Positions 8,099 through 18,100 of a DNA stretch of 64,000 bases are shown here, piece after piece (position 1 is the first letter of the stretch; every line of letters begins with the position of its first letter). Below the pieces are notes generated by a model, which ran no database searches, was not told the DNA's origin, and saw only the letters and a program-made list of their open reading frames with translations. The DNA is from JALHNI01 sp044226365. Its GTDB lineage: Bacteria; Acidobacteriota; Terriglobia; Bryobacterales; Bryobacteraceae. The stretch is from contig JBGAHE010000006.1 in assembly GCA_044226365.1 (NCBI GenBank), positions 41,710 through 105,709 of the forward strand, given 5' to 3'. The translations under genes and the position numbers were made by a program.

Positions 8099-9376
8099 CT
8101 ATTGCCCCTGCTTCATCTGCGGGACCACCACGCTGCCATCCATGGCCTTGGCTAATCCCTCCACCACGACGCGCTCGCCCGCCTTCAGCCCTTCGCGCAC
8201 CACGTAGCGCGACTCATGCGTGGGCCCCAGCACCACGGCGCGAATCTGCACTTTGTTGCCGGCGCCGACCACCGCCACCTGATACTTACCCTGCAACTCG
8301 GTCACCGCGCGTTGCGGTACCAGCAGCGCATCGGCGTTCTCACCCGTGAGTGCGCGAATGCGGCCGAACTGGCCGGGCCGCAGCAAGTTACCCGGGTTCG
8401 GGAACGCCGCCGCCAGACGGATCGTGCCCGTTTGCGGGTCCACACTGCGATCGGCGAAGATCACGCGGCCTTTGTGCGCGTAGGTGCTGCCGTTGGTGAG
8501 GATGAGCTCGAGCGAAGGCTGCGCCTGATGGAGCAGGTCGCCGGACGTGCCGGCCTTGCCCTTGCCGGCGAGTTCCAGGTATTCCTTCTCGCTGATCGGA
8601 AAGTAGACGCGAATCGGGTCCAACTGCGAGACGGTGGTGAGCACCGTATCGGTCTTCACGAGATTGCCGATCTGCGTCTGCGCCAGACCCGCGATGCCGT
8701 CAATCAAGGACCGCACATGGGTGAAGCCCAGGTTCAACTCGGTTTGCGCCAGATTCGCGCGCGAGGCCACCACCGCGGCTTGCGCACTCTTCACGTCCGC
8801 CTGGCTGGCCGCGACGTTCGCCTTGCTGGCTTCCACATTCGCTTCAGCCGCCGCCAGGGCCTGCGTTTCGCTATCCAACTGACTTTGCGCAATGGCGCGG
8901 GCTTTGGCGAGTGGCGTATCGCGCTTCACGTCGATCTGCGCTTTGCCCAACTGCGCTCGCGCCTGCGCCAGTTGACCTTCCGCCTGCGCCACCTTGCTTT
9001 GCGCCTGCACCACCTGACCTTCGGCCTGCGCGAGTTGGCCCCGCGCCTGATCCACCAGGGCCTGAAACGGCCGCGGATCAATCTCGAAGAGCACGTCGCC
9101 TTTGCGGACATACGAGCCTTCGGCATAGTTCTGCCGCACCAGATAGCCGCTCACTTGCGGCTGAATCTGCGCATTCACGCTGCCGTCAATCGTCGCCACC
9201 CATTCGCTGAAAATGCGGACGTTCTCTTGCGCCACCTGCGCCACTTCGACGGTGGGAGGCGGCGGCGCGCCCATGGCGGCGGAAGTATCGGCCTTCGAGC
9301 TGCATCCCCATTGGAGGAGCAAGCCTAGGCCCAAAAGGGACGCACCTAGGGTGCGTGCGGGGAAATGTCGGGTCAT
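8099..9376 (-). CDS. acrA: RND efflux periplasmic adaptor (AcrA-like lipoprotein)
   Basis: 425-residue membrane-fusion protein. The N-terminus has a lipoprotein signal ending LLQWGCSSK. The barrel/lipoyl half contains ATIDGSVNAQIQPQVSGYL and GSYVRKGDVLFEIDPRPF. A long alpha-helical hairpin follows at about residues 105-215, rich in regular QAEGQ / AQARAQ units that read as an extended coiled coil. The second lipoyl half begins TELNLGFTHVRSLIDGIAG, then come the beta-barrel and membrane-proximal domains ending GERVVVEGLAKAMDG. It sits 12 bases after tetR and 3 bases before the pump gene. It bridges pump and outer-membrane channel. The hairpin looks longer than in E. coli AcrA (visual estimate). 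Confidence 0.95.
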   Translation of the reverse strand: MTRHFPARTLGASLLGLGLLLQWGCSSKADTSAAMGAPPPPTVEVAQVAQENVRIFSEWVATIDGSVNAQIQPQVSGYLVRQNYAEGSYVRKGDVLFEIDPRPFQALVDQARGQLAQAEGQVVQAQSKVAQAEGQLAQARAQLGKAQIDVKRDTPLAKARAIAQSQLDSETQALAAAEANVEASKANVAASQADVKSAQAAVVASRANLAQTELNLGFTHVRSLIDGIAGLAQTQIGNLVKTDTVLTTVSQLDPIRVYFPISEKEYLELAGKGKAGTSGDLLHQAQPSLELILTNGSTYAHKGRVIFADRSVDPQTGTIRLAAAFPNPGNLLRPGQFGRIRALTGENADALLVPQRAVTELQGKYQVAVVGAGNKVQIRAVVLGPTHESRYVVREGLKAGERVVVEGLAKAMDGSVVVPQMKQGQ

Positions 9377-9388
9377 GCCTGTCGGTCC

Positions 9389-9961
9389 TTACTGCTTTTG
9401 CTTGGCTTTTTTCGTTCGCGGCACGGGGCCGCCGCCGGCCAGGGTTAGGAGATGTTTCGTCACCGCGTCGTAGTTGGCCGGCCGGGGCATGCCCGAACTC
9501 GCCGCCGACATGAGGCCTTCGGCCGCGTAGCGGGCCACGAAGGCCACCGTCGGCTCGAGTCCGTCAGCGGCCAAACGGGCGTCGCACTTCTCCGAGTAAG
9601 CGTGAAAGCGTTCCACGATGCCCGGAAAGTTCTTCGCCTCAGCCGACATCGCCGCGCAAACTTGCGAGCATTTGTCGGCACAAGCCAATGTGACGCGGAT
9701 GTAGGCGCGGGTGTAAGCGCCGGGCGCCGCCGGATCCTGCTGCCGGTAGCCTTCGATGTCCTGCTCGTGCAGGGCGATCATCCGATCGGTTAAGCCGTTG
9801 ACCAGTGCCGCTTTGCTCGAGAAGTGATGCAGCAGGCCGCCTTTGCTGACGGAGGCGCGCGCGGCGACTTCTTCAAGGGTCAAGGCAGGAAAGCCTTTTT
9901 CGGAGATCAGACGTTCGGCAGCTACCAGGATGGCAGCCTTGGTCCGTTGGGGGTCACCCAT
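9389..9961 (-). CDS. TetR/AcrR family transcriptional regulator
   Basis: 190-residue TetR-family repressor. The N-terminal helix-turn-helix spans about residues 8-54: ILVAAERLISEKGFPALTL, then the recognition region ASVSKGGLLHHFSSKAALV. The variable C-terminal ligand domain contains cysteines (TLACADKCSQVCAAM). It is the first gene of the tetR-adaptor-pump-outer membrane operon, which suggests it represses its own operon and is released by a pump substrate. A perfect 6+2+6 palindrome ACCGTCTGGACGGT stands 26 bases upstream of its ATG and is the likely operator. The C-terminal lysine-rich tail (KKAKQKQ) is ordinary. Confidence 0.95.
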   Translation of the reverse strand: MGDPQRTKAAILVAAERLISEKGFPALTLEEVAARASVSKGGLLHHFSSKAALVNGLTDRMIALHEQDIEGYRQQDPAAPGAYTRAYIRVTLACADKCSQVCAAMSAEAKNFPGIVERFHAYSEKCDARLAADGLEPTVAFVARYAAEGLMSAASSGMPRPANYDAVTKHLLTLAGGGPVPRTKKAKQKQ

Positions 9962-9986
9962 CGTGGTGGTGCATGATTCTTAACCT

Positions 9987-10000
9987 ACCGTCTGGACGGT
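9987..10000. promoter_or_regulatory. Probable TetR operator palindrome
   Basis: ACCGTCTGGACGGT is an inverted repeat (arms ACCGTC / GACGGT, 2-base centre) in the 124-base gap between the tetR ATG at 9961 and the divergent gene at 10086. TetR-family dimers bind such sites in their own promoters. The position fits autoregulation of the efflux operon and could also affect the divergent gene. This is inference from symmetry and position. Confidence 0.65.
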
Positions 10001-10085
10001 TTGTTTGTCAAGATTCATGCAGGTGCTCCGAAAGCGTCCCTCCCGGCACCACACTGCGATATATATATGGGACGTCGCGAAGGTG

Positions 10086-11396
10086 ATGAAACAGGCCCCG
10101 ATCGAATTGCCGAAAGCCACGGCGCCCACCTCGGAAGAGATTCGGGCGGCGCTGGAACTCGTCGTCGCCAGCGCCGGGTTCCGCCGCGCGGAGCGTCACG
10201 CGAAGTTCCTCCGCTTCGTCTGCGAGACGACGCTGAACGGGGAAGGCAGCAAGCTCAACGAGTATCTAATCGCGCACGACGTCTTTGGCCGCGGTGACGA
10301 GTACACGCCGAGCGAGGACTCCATCGTGCGCCGCCAGGCGCATTCGCTCCGGCAGAAGCTGCAGGAGTATTACGCCGGCGAAGGCGCCGACGCGCCCATT
10401 CGCATCGAGCTCCCGATCGGCCGTTACATTCCGCACTTCGTCCGGCACCGCACGCCGGAAGACATTCCGCCGCCCGCAGAGCCCGAGCACGCCACCGCCG
10501 CGCCCCAGACGCCGGCCAAACGTTGGGGCTGGGTCGCGGCCGTCGCGCTCGCGACTTTCGCCGCCGGCTGGGGGCTCGGTCACTTCACCAATCGCACCGC
10601 CCGCCTGTCGCCCGCGATGGAAGCGCTCTGGGCGCCCTGGATCGCGAACGGCGGCAACGCTCTCATTTGCTTCAGTAGTCCGCTCACCACCGTGGTGAAA
10701 CAGTTCGACACGCCGCTCGCTCCGGATGTGCAGCCGTTGCGCATCGCCGTGGGCGGGGAGCAGGAGAAGCAACTGCGCGAGGCCTTCAACCTGCCGGCGG
10801 GTGGATACCTGTACCTGTCGCCCGCGATCTCGCAATCGAAGGTGGGGGAAGCTGTAGGCAGCATCGCCTTGATGCGGTTCCTGACCAAGGCCGGCGTGCC
10901 CGCCTTCGCCACGCAAAGCCGCCTGATGAGCTGGGAAGACTTCCGCGCCCACAACCTTATCCTGCTGGGCCACGACGAAGCCAACAAGTGGGTCGATCCG
11001 ATTCTGAGCAAGTTGCCCTTGCGCCTGGGGACCAACCCCTCGGACAAGGTACGCCGGATCATCAACACCGCGCCTGAGCCCAACGCGCCCACCGAATACT
11101 ACATCCAGTACCCGCTCAAGCAAGGGCACAGCACGAATGACTATGCGCTGGTGTCGATGATCGCGGGTATCGATGGAAAACACGAGCTTCTACTCGTGAA
11201 CGGCGTGAACACCGAAGGCACGCAGATGGCGATGGAGTACATGAGCGACCCGGTGGCGATGGAATCGCTACTGGCCGCGTTGCAGAAAAAGGCGCCGAAT
11301 CATCAAGGCCCGTGGCACTTCCAGATGGTGCTGCGCGCCGAGGTCCGGGACAAGGTGCCGACCCGGGCCGAGATGCTGGTGCTGAAGGTCCTCTAG
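10086..11396 (+). CDS. Membrane-anchored protein with acidobacterial regulator-like N-terminal domain
   Basis: 436 residues from the chosen ATG, which has GAAGG just upstream; an in-frame TTG at 10005 would add 27 poorly conserved residues. Residues 16-120 match the conserved segment found at the N-terminus of acidobacterial adenylate-cyclase-like and TPR regulators: RRAERHAKFLRFVCETTL, DVFGRGDEYTPSEDSIVRRQ, then IELPIGRYIPHF. A proline-rich linker leads to one transmembrane helix at about 147-166 (WGWVAAVALATFAAGWGLG). The C-terminal 270 residues face the periplasm and I do not recognise them. The layout resembles a transmembrane one-component regulator, but DNA binding is unproven. Its stop TAG shares the CTAG tetranucleotide with the convergent DUF1501 gene. 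Confidence 0.7.
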   Translation: MKQAPIELPKATAPTSEEIRAALELVVASAGFRRAERHAKFLRFVCETTLNGEGSKLNEYLIAHDVFGRGDEYTPSEDSIVRRQAHSLRQKLQEYYAGEGADAPIRIELPIGRYIPHFVRHRTPEDIPPPAEPEHATAAPQTPAKRWGWVAAVALATFAAGWGLGHFTNRTARLSPAMEALWAPWIANGGNALICFSSPLTTVVKQFDTPLAPDVQPLRIAVGGEQEKQLREAFNLPAGGYLYLSPAISQSKVGEAVGSIALMRFLTKAGVPAFATQSRLMSWEDFRAHNLILLGHDEANKWVDPILSKLPLRLGTNPSDKVRRIINTAPEPNAPTEYYIQYPLKQGHSTNDYALVSMIAGIDGKHELLLVNGVNTEGTQMAMEYMSDPVAMESLLAALQKKAPNHQGPWHFQMVLRAEVRDKVPTRAEMLVLKVL

Positions 11397-12799
11397 GCGA
11401 AAGCTTCTTTCACCGCTTCGCCGGTGACGATCGTCGGCCGTTCGGACCGGCCGTTGTGCGGGAACGTCACGCGCGTATGATCCAGTCCCAACGCATGCAG
11501 GATCGTCGCATGCAGATCCGTCACATGCACCCGCTGATCGATGCCGCGCAAGCCGATCTCGTCGGTGGTGCCGATCACCTGCCCGCCCTTGATGCCGCCG
11601 CCGGCCATAAACATGGTGAAGCCCCAGGGATTGTGATCGCGGCCATCGCCCTTCTCGTTGAACGGCGTGCGGCCGAACTCGCCGCCCCACACCACTAACG
11701 TTTCATCCAGAAGGCCGCGCGCCTTCAGGTCGGTCAACAGGCCGTGAATCGGCTTGTCCGAGGACTTACACATCTTGCCGTGGTTCGCCTCGATGTTGTT
11801 ATGCGCATCCCAACCGCTACCCGAACCCGAATACAACTCCACAAACCGCACCCCGCGCTCCACCAGACGCCGCGCCAGCAAACAGTTCGTGCCGAACTTC
11901 GCCGTCGCATCCTCGTCCATGCCGTAGAGCTTCTTGGTCGCTTCGCTTTCGCTCGTCAGGTCCACGGCCTCCGGGCCGGAACTCTGCATCCGGTAGGCGA
12001 GTTCGTAAGCCGCAATGCGGGCCTCAAGTTCCGTGTCCTCGGGCTTGTCAGCGCCGAAATGTTGATTCATCGACTTCAGCAGATCCAACCGTCCGCGCTG
12101 CTGCGCCTGGCCAATCGCATCGGGCGGAATCAGGTCCAGAATCGGCGCGCCCTGATTGCGCAACTGCGTGCCCTGATAGGTGGCCGGCAGAAAGCCCGAG
12201 CTCCAGTTCTTCGGACCGCCCACCACTTCGGCGGCATCGGTCAACACCACGAACGTCGGCAGATTCTGATTCGCGGAGCCCAGACCATAGGTCGTCCACG
12301 CGCCCAACGATGGACGCCCCGCCAGGATCGAGCACGTATTCATCTGGCACACCGAGCCCACATGATTGAGTCCATCGGCCCAGCAGGCGCGGAAGACGGT
12401 CATCTCGTCGACGTGCTTGGCGACTTCCGGATACCAGTCCGAAACCCAGATGCCCGCTTGCCCATGCTGCTTCCAGGTGCGCTTGGTGGGCATGATGGTG
12501 TTGTTCGAAGTGCCCATCGCCGTAACGACTTTGCCGAACGACGCCGGCATCGGCTGGCCGGCCAGCTTCTCGAGCATCGGCTTGGGATCGAACAGATCCA
12601 GGTGACTGGGACCGCCCTCCATGAACAGGAAGATCACGGACTTCGCAGTCGCCGGGAAGTGTGGTTTCTTGGGCGCCAGCGGATCGGCGTTCACTGCCGC
12701 CTGGGCCGGCAGCATCGAAGCCAGAGCCAGCGCTCCCAATCCACTGCCTGAGTGAGTCAGGAAGTCGCGGCGTGACGTGGGACGGCGTTTAAAAGACAT
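11393..12799 (-). CDS. DUF1501 domain protein (Tat-exported, sulfatase-like fold)
   Basis: 468-residue DUF1501 protein. The N-terminus carries a Tat signal: TSRRDFLTHSGSGLGALALAS followed by an AQA-type cleavage region. The body contains the family blocks FLFMEGGPSHLDLFDPKP, HVGSVCQMNTCSILAGRPS, and VVWGGEFGRTPFNEKGDGRDHNPWGF, which resemble alkaline phosphatase/sulfatase superfamily active-site loops. The biochemical function of DUF1501 proteins is not established. It follows the DUF1549/DUF1553 gene by 2 bases, a pairing seen repeatedly in Planctomycetes and Acidobacteria, so the two probably act together outside the cytoplasm. Confidence 0.93.
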   Translation of the reverse strand: MSFKRRPTSRRDFLTHSGSGLGALALASMLPAQAAVNADPLAPKKPHFPATAKSVIFLFMEGGPSHLDLFDPKPMLEKLAGQPMPASFGKVVTAMGTSNNTIMPTKRTWKQHGQAGIWVSDWYPEVAKHVDEMTVFRACWADGLNHVGSVCQMNTCSILAGRPSLGAWTTYGLGSANQNLPTFVVLTDAAEVVGGPKNWSSGFLPATYQGTQLRNQGAPILDLIPPDAIGQAQQRGRLDLLKSMNQHFGADKPEDTELEARIAAYELAYRMQSSGPEAVDLTSESEATKKLYGMDEDATAKFGTNCLLARRLVERGVRFVELYSGSGSGWDAHNNIEANHGKMCKSSDKPIHGLLTDLKARGLLDETLVVWGGEFGRTPFNEKGDGRDHNPWGFTMFMAGGGIKGGQVIGTTDEIGLRGIDQRVHVTDLHATILHALGLDHTRVTFPHNGRSERPTIVTGEAVKEAFA

Positions 12800-12801
12800 G
12801 G

Positions 12802-15033
12802 CTAGTTCCGGTACACGAATTCGTTGGAGTTCAGAAGCATCTGGCAGAAGTCCACCAGCGCGGCGGCCTGCGCCTGATCGAAGTTGGCCGGCAGATAGGT
12901 GGGCAGCGCGATCTTCTCGTTCTTGGCCACCCGCTCGGCCACCGTCCGCTTCTGCGTTTCAAAGAAGGTCAGCACGGTGTCGCGCTCGGCGCTATCGGGC
13001 GTACGGCCATACGCCAGTTGATAGGCCGTATCCACCTGGGCCTTCGCTTCGGTCCCGGCTTCTTTCAACAGGCGGCCCGCTAGAGCTTGCGCCCACTCCA
13101 GACTCACCTTGCTGTTCAGCAGCGCCATCGCCTGCGGAGCGTTGATCGTATGATTCCGCCGGCCACAGGACTCGTGCGTGTCCGGCATATCGAACGCCTC
13201 CAGCATCGGATACCGGGCATTGCGCCGCACAAAGATATAGACGCTTCGCCGGTTCCTTTCTTCACCCGCGGACGTCTTCCAGCCACCGCGCGGTTTGCCC
13301 GCGCCCTCCGGCAGCTCCGGGAAGACGCTCGGGCCACCCACCTTCGTGTTCAGCAAGCCGCTCACCGAAAGCGCGGCGTCCCGAATCACTTCGCCTTCCA
13401 GCCGTTCGCGATCGTAGCGCCACAGGTACTTGTTGGCCGAATCCTCCTTGGCCGACAGTTCGTTGTTCGCTGATGATCGCCGGTAGGTGTTCGACATCAG
13501 AATCAGCTTGTGCAGTCGCTTCATATCCCAGCCGTGGGACGTAAAGTCATTCGCCAGATAATCGAGCAGTTCCGGATGCGACGGACGCGAGCCCATCATG
13601 CCGAAGTCACTGGGCGACTTCACTAAGCCCTGGCCGAAGTGATAGTGCCAGATGCGGTTCACCATCACGCGCGCCGTGAGCGGATTCGCCGGGCTCGCGA
13701 TCCAGTTGGCCAGCGCCGTCCGGCGGCCGGTGGAAGTCGGTGTGGGCACAATGCCCGGTTCGGACGGATCCAGAATCTGCAGGAACCCGGGCTTTACTTC
13801 TTCGAGCGGCGCATCCCACGCGCCGACGTTCAGCCGATGGGTGGGGGGCGCCGTCGCACTGATGTCGCGCATGCCGATCCCCGTCGGAGCCTCACCCGGA
13901 TCAATCGCCGCAAACTGGTCCAATTCCTTGAGCAACGCCGCATACTGCGCCTTGCCCGCCTTATCCAGCACCTTCGACGCCGCCTCATCGTCGATCGTCA
14001 AATACGGCTTCGCCTTGGCGTACATCATCCATTCGAACGGCGAGCGTTCGGCCGGCTTCTTCGTCAGCACCGCCTGGATCTCCGGCGGATACTTGTCGAC
14101 AAACTCCTTCAGAATCTGCGCCTTCTTCGGCGCCAGCAGCGCCTCGATCCGGTCGCGCACGGGCTTCGACTTTTCCTCCCAAACCACGCGCTTCGCCTGC
14201 CATTGTGCGTAAGCATCGGGCGAAAGCATCGAGATCTGGTCGTCGGCCGAGGTGTTCGCAAAGAACGATTGCAGCTTGTAGTAGTCCGTGTGCAGGATCG
14301 GGTCGAACTTGTGGTCGTGGCAGCGGGCACAACCGTAGGTCATCGCCAGGAAGGTGGAGCCCACCGTGTCGGTGATGTCATCCAGAATTTCCTGGCGGCG
14401 CTGGGCCAGCACGCGGGCGTTGCTTTCGTCCGGATAGTGCCGGTTGAACGCCGTCGCGACGCGCGCCCAAGGATCATTCGGATACAGCTCGTCGCCGGCC
14501 AACTGCTCCTTCACGAACCGGTCATAGGGCTTGTTTTCGTTAAACGCCCGAATGACGTAGTCGCGGTAGCGCCAGGCGTTCGGACGGGTCTCGTCAGCCT
14601 TGAAGCCTTCGCTCTCGGCGTAGCGCGCCAGATCCAGCCAGTGCCGGGCCCACCGCTCCCCGTAGTGCGGTGAGGCCAGCAGCCGATCCACCACCTTCTC
14701 GTAGGCGTTGGGCGAGTCGTCCTTCACGAACGCCTCCACTTCGGCCGGCGTCGGGGGCAGGCCAATCAGGTCGAAGCTCACGCGGCGAAGCAGCGTCACG
14801 CGATCCGCCTGCGGATTCGGCGTGAGCCCGCGGTCCTCAAGTTTCTTGCCTACGAAAGCGTCAATCGGGTTTGCTACCCACTGCGGATGCGCCAGCGCCG
14901 GCGGCGCCGTCACCTTCACGGGTTGAAACGCCCAATAGCGCCGCTGCGCCGCGGAAAACCGGTCTTTCGCCGTTTCTGCCGCAAAGACGCCCACGATCGT
15001 CAACAGGGATCCGAACAAAACAAAGCGCCGCAT
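12802..15033 (-). CDS. DUF1549/DUF1553 (PSCyt2/PSD1) protein
   Basis: 743 residues from the ATG at 15033, chosen because MRRFVLFGSLLTIVGVFAAE is a signal peptide; the longer frame from 15108 runs through a hairpin. The N-terminal half is DUF1549 (PSCyt2): NPIDAFVGKKLEDRGL, LRRVSFDLIGLPPTPAEVE, HWLDLARYAESEGF, and the heme-like motif GCARCHDHKFDPI. The C-terminal half is DUF1553 (PSD1): RTALANWIASPANPLTARVM, NRIWHYHFGQGLV, then MALLNSKVSLEWAQALAGRL. The cytochrome c-like PSCyt1 domain often fused at the N-terminus is absent. It is 2 bases upstream of the DUF1501 gene and 85 bases downstream of an Oar-like receptor. Exact function is unknown. Confidence 0.92.
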   Translation of the reverse strand: MRRFVLFGSLLTIVGVFAAETAKDRFSAAQRRYWAFQPVKVTAPPALAHPQWVANPIDAFVGKKLEDRGLTPNPQADRVTLLRRVSFDLIGLPPTPAEVEAFVKDDSPNAYEKVVDRLLASPHYGERWARHWLDLARYAESEGFKADETRPNAWRYRDYVIRAFNENKPYDRFVKEQLAGDELYPNDPWARVATAFNRHYPDESNARVLAQRRQEILDDITDTVGSTFLAMTYGCARCHDHKFDPILHTDYYKLQSFFANTSADDQISMLSPDAYAQWQAKRVVWEEKSKPVRDRIEALLAPKKAQILKEFVDKYPPEIQAVLTKKPAERSPFEWMMYAKAKPYLTIDDEAASKVLDKAGKAQYAALLKELDQFAAIDPGEAPTGIGMRDISATAPPTHRLNVGAWDAPLEEVKPGFLQILDPSEPGIVPTPTSTGRRTALANWIASPANPLTARVMVNRIWHYHFGQGLVKSPSDFGMMGSRPSHPELLDYLANDFTSHGWDMKRLHKLILMSNTYRRSSANNELSAKEDSANKYLWRYDRERLEGEVIRDAALSVSGLLNTKVGGPSVFPELPEGAGKPRGGWKTSAGEERNRRSVYIFVRRNARYPMLEAFDMPDTHESCGRRNHTINAPQAMALLNSKVSLEWAQALAGRLLKEAGTEAKAQVDTAYQLAYGRTPDSAERDTVLTFFETQKRTVAERVAKNEKIALPTYLPANFDQAQAAALVDFCQMLLNSNEFVYRN

Positions 15034-15063
15034 AAAGCTAGTTTCCGTCCTCATCACGCGCGA

Positions 15064-15106
15064 GGGTAGGTGGCGAACTGTACGGGAACAGTTCGCCGGC
15101 CTACCC
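15064..15106 (-). terminator. Long hairpin downstream of the Oar-like receptor gene
   Basis: Left arm GGGTAGGTGGCGAACTGT and right arm ACAGTTCGCCGGCCTACCC pair almost completely around a 6-base loop, starting 12 bases after the receptor stop codon. There is no strong U-run, so it could be a terminator, an mRNA-stabilising hairpin, or a processing site that separates receptor mRNA from the two downstream genes. Confidence 0.55.
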
Positions 15107-15118
15107 AAGCACTTGAAA

Positions 15119-18100
15119 TTAAAAGCTGAACTTCAAACTGAACTCGTAGAGCCGAGGTTGATTGCGCGTGCCGGTCACCGTACCGCCAGTAGCCAGATTC
15201 CAACTGCCGCCCGGATTCGAGAAGCTCGGCGTATTGGTGACATTGAACACCTGCGCCCGGAAGTCGAAGTACTTGGACTCGGTCACCCGGAACTGCTTGA
15301 TCAACGACATGTCCATCTGGATCAGCTTGTCGCCTCGCAGGATGTTCCGGCCGGCGTTGCCGTAGGTGAAGTTCGCCGGTAGGGCGAACGTGTCGGCCTG
15401 ATTCGGGAACATAGCTCGGCAGGTGGAGTTGGCGGACGTGTAGTACCAGCAGCCGAGCTCGCGCGGCACAAACGGCGCGGCGATCGCGTCCGGTCGTTGC
15501 GACGTCCCGGTGTTGGCCCGGTCCACACTGATGGAGACCGAGTAGGGCACGCCGGCCTGCAGCGTGTTGATGCCCTGCCACTGCCAGCCGCCCACCACGA
15601 AATCCAGCGCCTTGGGCGCGTTCCCCAGGAACTTCCGCCCCCGGCCGAACGGCAACTCCCAGATATAGCTGGTGACGAAGTTGTGCGGCACGTCAAAGTC
15701 GCAGCGGCCGCGGTTCAGATTGTCCATGTACCAAACCGGCGACCCACCTTCTTCGCTCCCCGGACCGTCCAGGCACTTCGACCACGCATACGACCCCAGG
15801 AACGAGAATCCATTGTTGAAGCGCTTCTCGAGCTTCGCCTGCAGGCTCTGATAACTCGACGACCCGCCCCAGATCTTGTAGTCCAGCACGCCCCACTGCG
15901 GATACGGGCGGCGCGCCTGCACATTCCCCGCGCCGGGAAACGGAATGTTGTACTGCGACGAGTGCTGCGTCCGCGTGCCTTTGTTCGCCACATAGCCCAC
16001 TTCCATGGCCACGTTGTGCGCGAACTGGTGCTGAAGGTTCAGGTTCCAGGTCTGCGTATAGGTGGAACGGTAGTTCGTGCCGCCGGTGGAAATGCCGGGC
16101 GTCGCGTTGGCGTCCACCAGCGGCTGTCCCAGGAAGTAGTTCGACAGGTTGCGCGACGGCACCGGCGTCGCCCGCGTGGGCACGTCGTTTTGGATCGTCT
16201 GCAGAACCACGAACGGCGGCGTCCGCACCAGGCCCAGTGTGATGTTGGTGTCCGGATAGACGTAGAAGATGCCGTACGCCGAACGTACCACCCAGCGATC
16301 GCTGTTGCCAGGCCGCCAGGCGAAGCCGAACCGCGGCGCCACCGCCCGATTGTCCGGATAGCGGATGGACCACGGCAGCCCCTTGTCCTCGCTCAGCTCG
16401 ATCTGATTCCGGAACACCTGGTAGATCTGCGCCGATCCCGGCTGCGCCGTCAGGTCCGGAGACCCGCCCTTGCTCGGGATGATCACCTTGCCCGTGGCAA
16501 AGTTGAACGCATTCGTCTGGCCGCGGATGCCGTTCAGCATCGAGTTGAGCTCCCAGCGCAGGCCGACATTCAGCGTCAGCGAGCGCGACACGCGCCAGTT
16601 GTCCTGCCCGTAGAAGCTCCAGAAGTTGCCCGTGTTGCCAAAAATCTGAATCGGCGTGGAGCGCTGCACACTGAAGGGATAGCCCAGCAGGAAGTCGCCC
16701 CAGGCGTCGCCGGTAGCGCCCGCGTTCAGCGGGTTGTTCGTATAGCGTCCGTCGAAGTTAAACGTCCCCTGCGAAGCGTTGCCGTTCAGGAAGGCGTGCG
16801 CCTGATGCGAAAGCTGCGCGCCGAACTTCATGTCGTGGTCGCCATGGTTCCAGGCCACCGACGTCCGGTACTGATAGGTGCGGATTCGATTCGCTTTCGG
16901 GCGATTGTCCGTGCTGCCCTGCCAGGCCGCATACCCCGAAAGATTCAAGAGCGGTGCCGCCGGCTGCAAGTCGCTGACGCCCTCGAAGCCGGGAATTCCG
17001 GCCAAACCTACCACATTCTTCCCATTGAACTCGCTCGCATTCAGGAAGTAAAAGAAGCAGCGGTAATAGTTGAAGGCGCTTTCCGTCGTGATGTTCGGGC
17101 TGAAGATATGCATGTAACTGAGCCCGGCGTTCTGCGCCCGGCTGCGCAGCGGATAGGACCCCAGGCTCGGATACGCCGCCGGATCGCTCTCCGTATTGTT
17201 GGCAAACGAATACCGGCTCACCAGACTGTCCTTTTGCGTCAGCCGCGGCGATACCTTGATGTCGAACTTGTCGGTATCGAGCGACAGCGCCGGCGCATAG
17301 ATATAGCGGGAGTTCGGGCTGTTCGGCGCCGGGAAGTACGGCTTGAAGAAAGCCGCCTGCTTGGAGAGCATGCTGGCCGGAATCACGTTATTGGGGAACG
17401 GGTCGCGCAGAAACTGGCCCGCCACCGCCGGATTCTCTCTTGTCGTCAGCGGATTGAAGATCGCCCGCCCTCCGGTGAAGTCGCCATTCAGCGCCGCCGC
17501 CGAAGGCACCGCCGAGTTAAACGTCGTGCCCTGACGCGTCCGGCCGCCTTCGTAGTCCACGAAGAAGAAGATGTCGTCCCGGTTGATCGGCCCGCCGAAG
17601 GTGGCGCCAAACTGGTTCCGCTTCAGAGGATTCACCGTCGGCGAAAAGAAGTTGCGTGCCTGCACTTTGTCATTGCGCAGGTACTCGTACATCGACCCAT
17701 GGAACTGATTGGTGCCGCTCTTGAGCGCCGCGTTGATCACCGAGGGCAGCGCATACTCGGCGCTCATGCCGCCAGCCAGCACCTTGAATTCCTGCAGGGC
17801 GTCGGTCGAGGGCGTGATCGACGTCGCCCCAAGTTCGTACTCCGTAATGTCGAAGCCGTCCAGGAACCAGCCGCCTGCCAGGCGCGAGCTACCGCTGATG
17901 CGTAAGCCCACCCGCGTCGCCCGAATTCCCTGCCCGCCGGAACTGATGTCGGACCCGCCGGGGGTGAATACCACGCCCGGAGTCAGCTGCGCCAATTGCC
18001 AAAAGGCGCGCCCGTTGAGCGGCATGTTGACGATCGCCTTATTCTCAATCACCTGCCCCACCGACGAAGTATCGGTCACCAGCAGCGGCGCGCTGGCGTC

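Noticed and set aside
5801..8155. 784-codon open frame antisense to the RND pump gene
   Set aside because: His/Arg-rich shadow of a high-GC gene in the opposite frame; no homology-like motifs.
15497..17905. 802-codon plus-strand frame across the Oar-like receptor
   Set aside because: Antisense shadow with arginine-rich low-complexity sequence; the minus-strand receptor explains the region.
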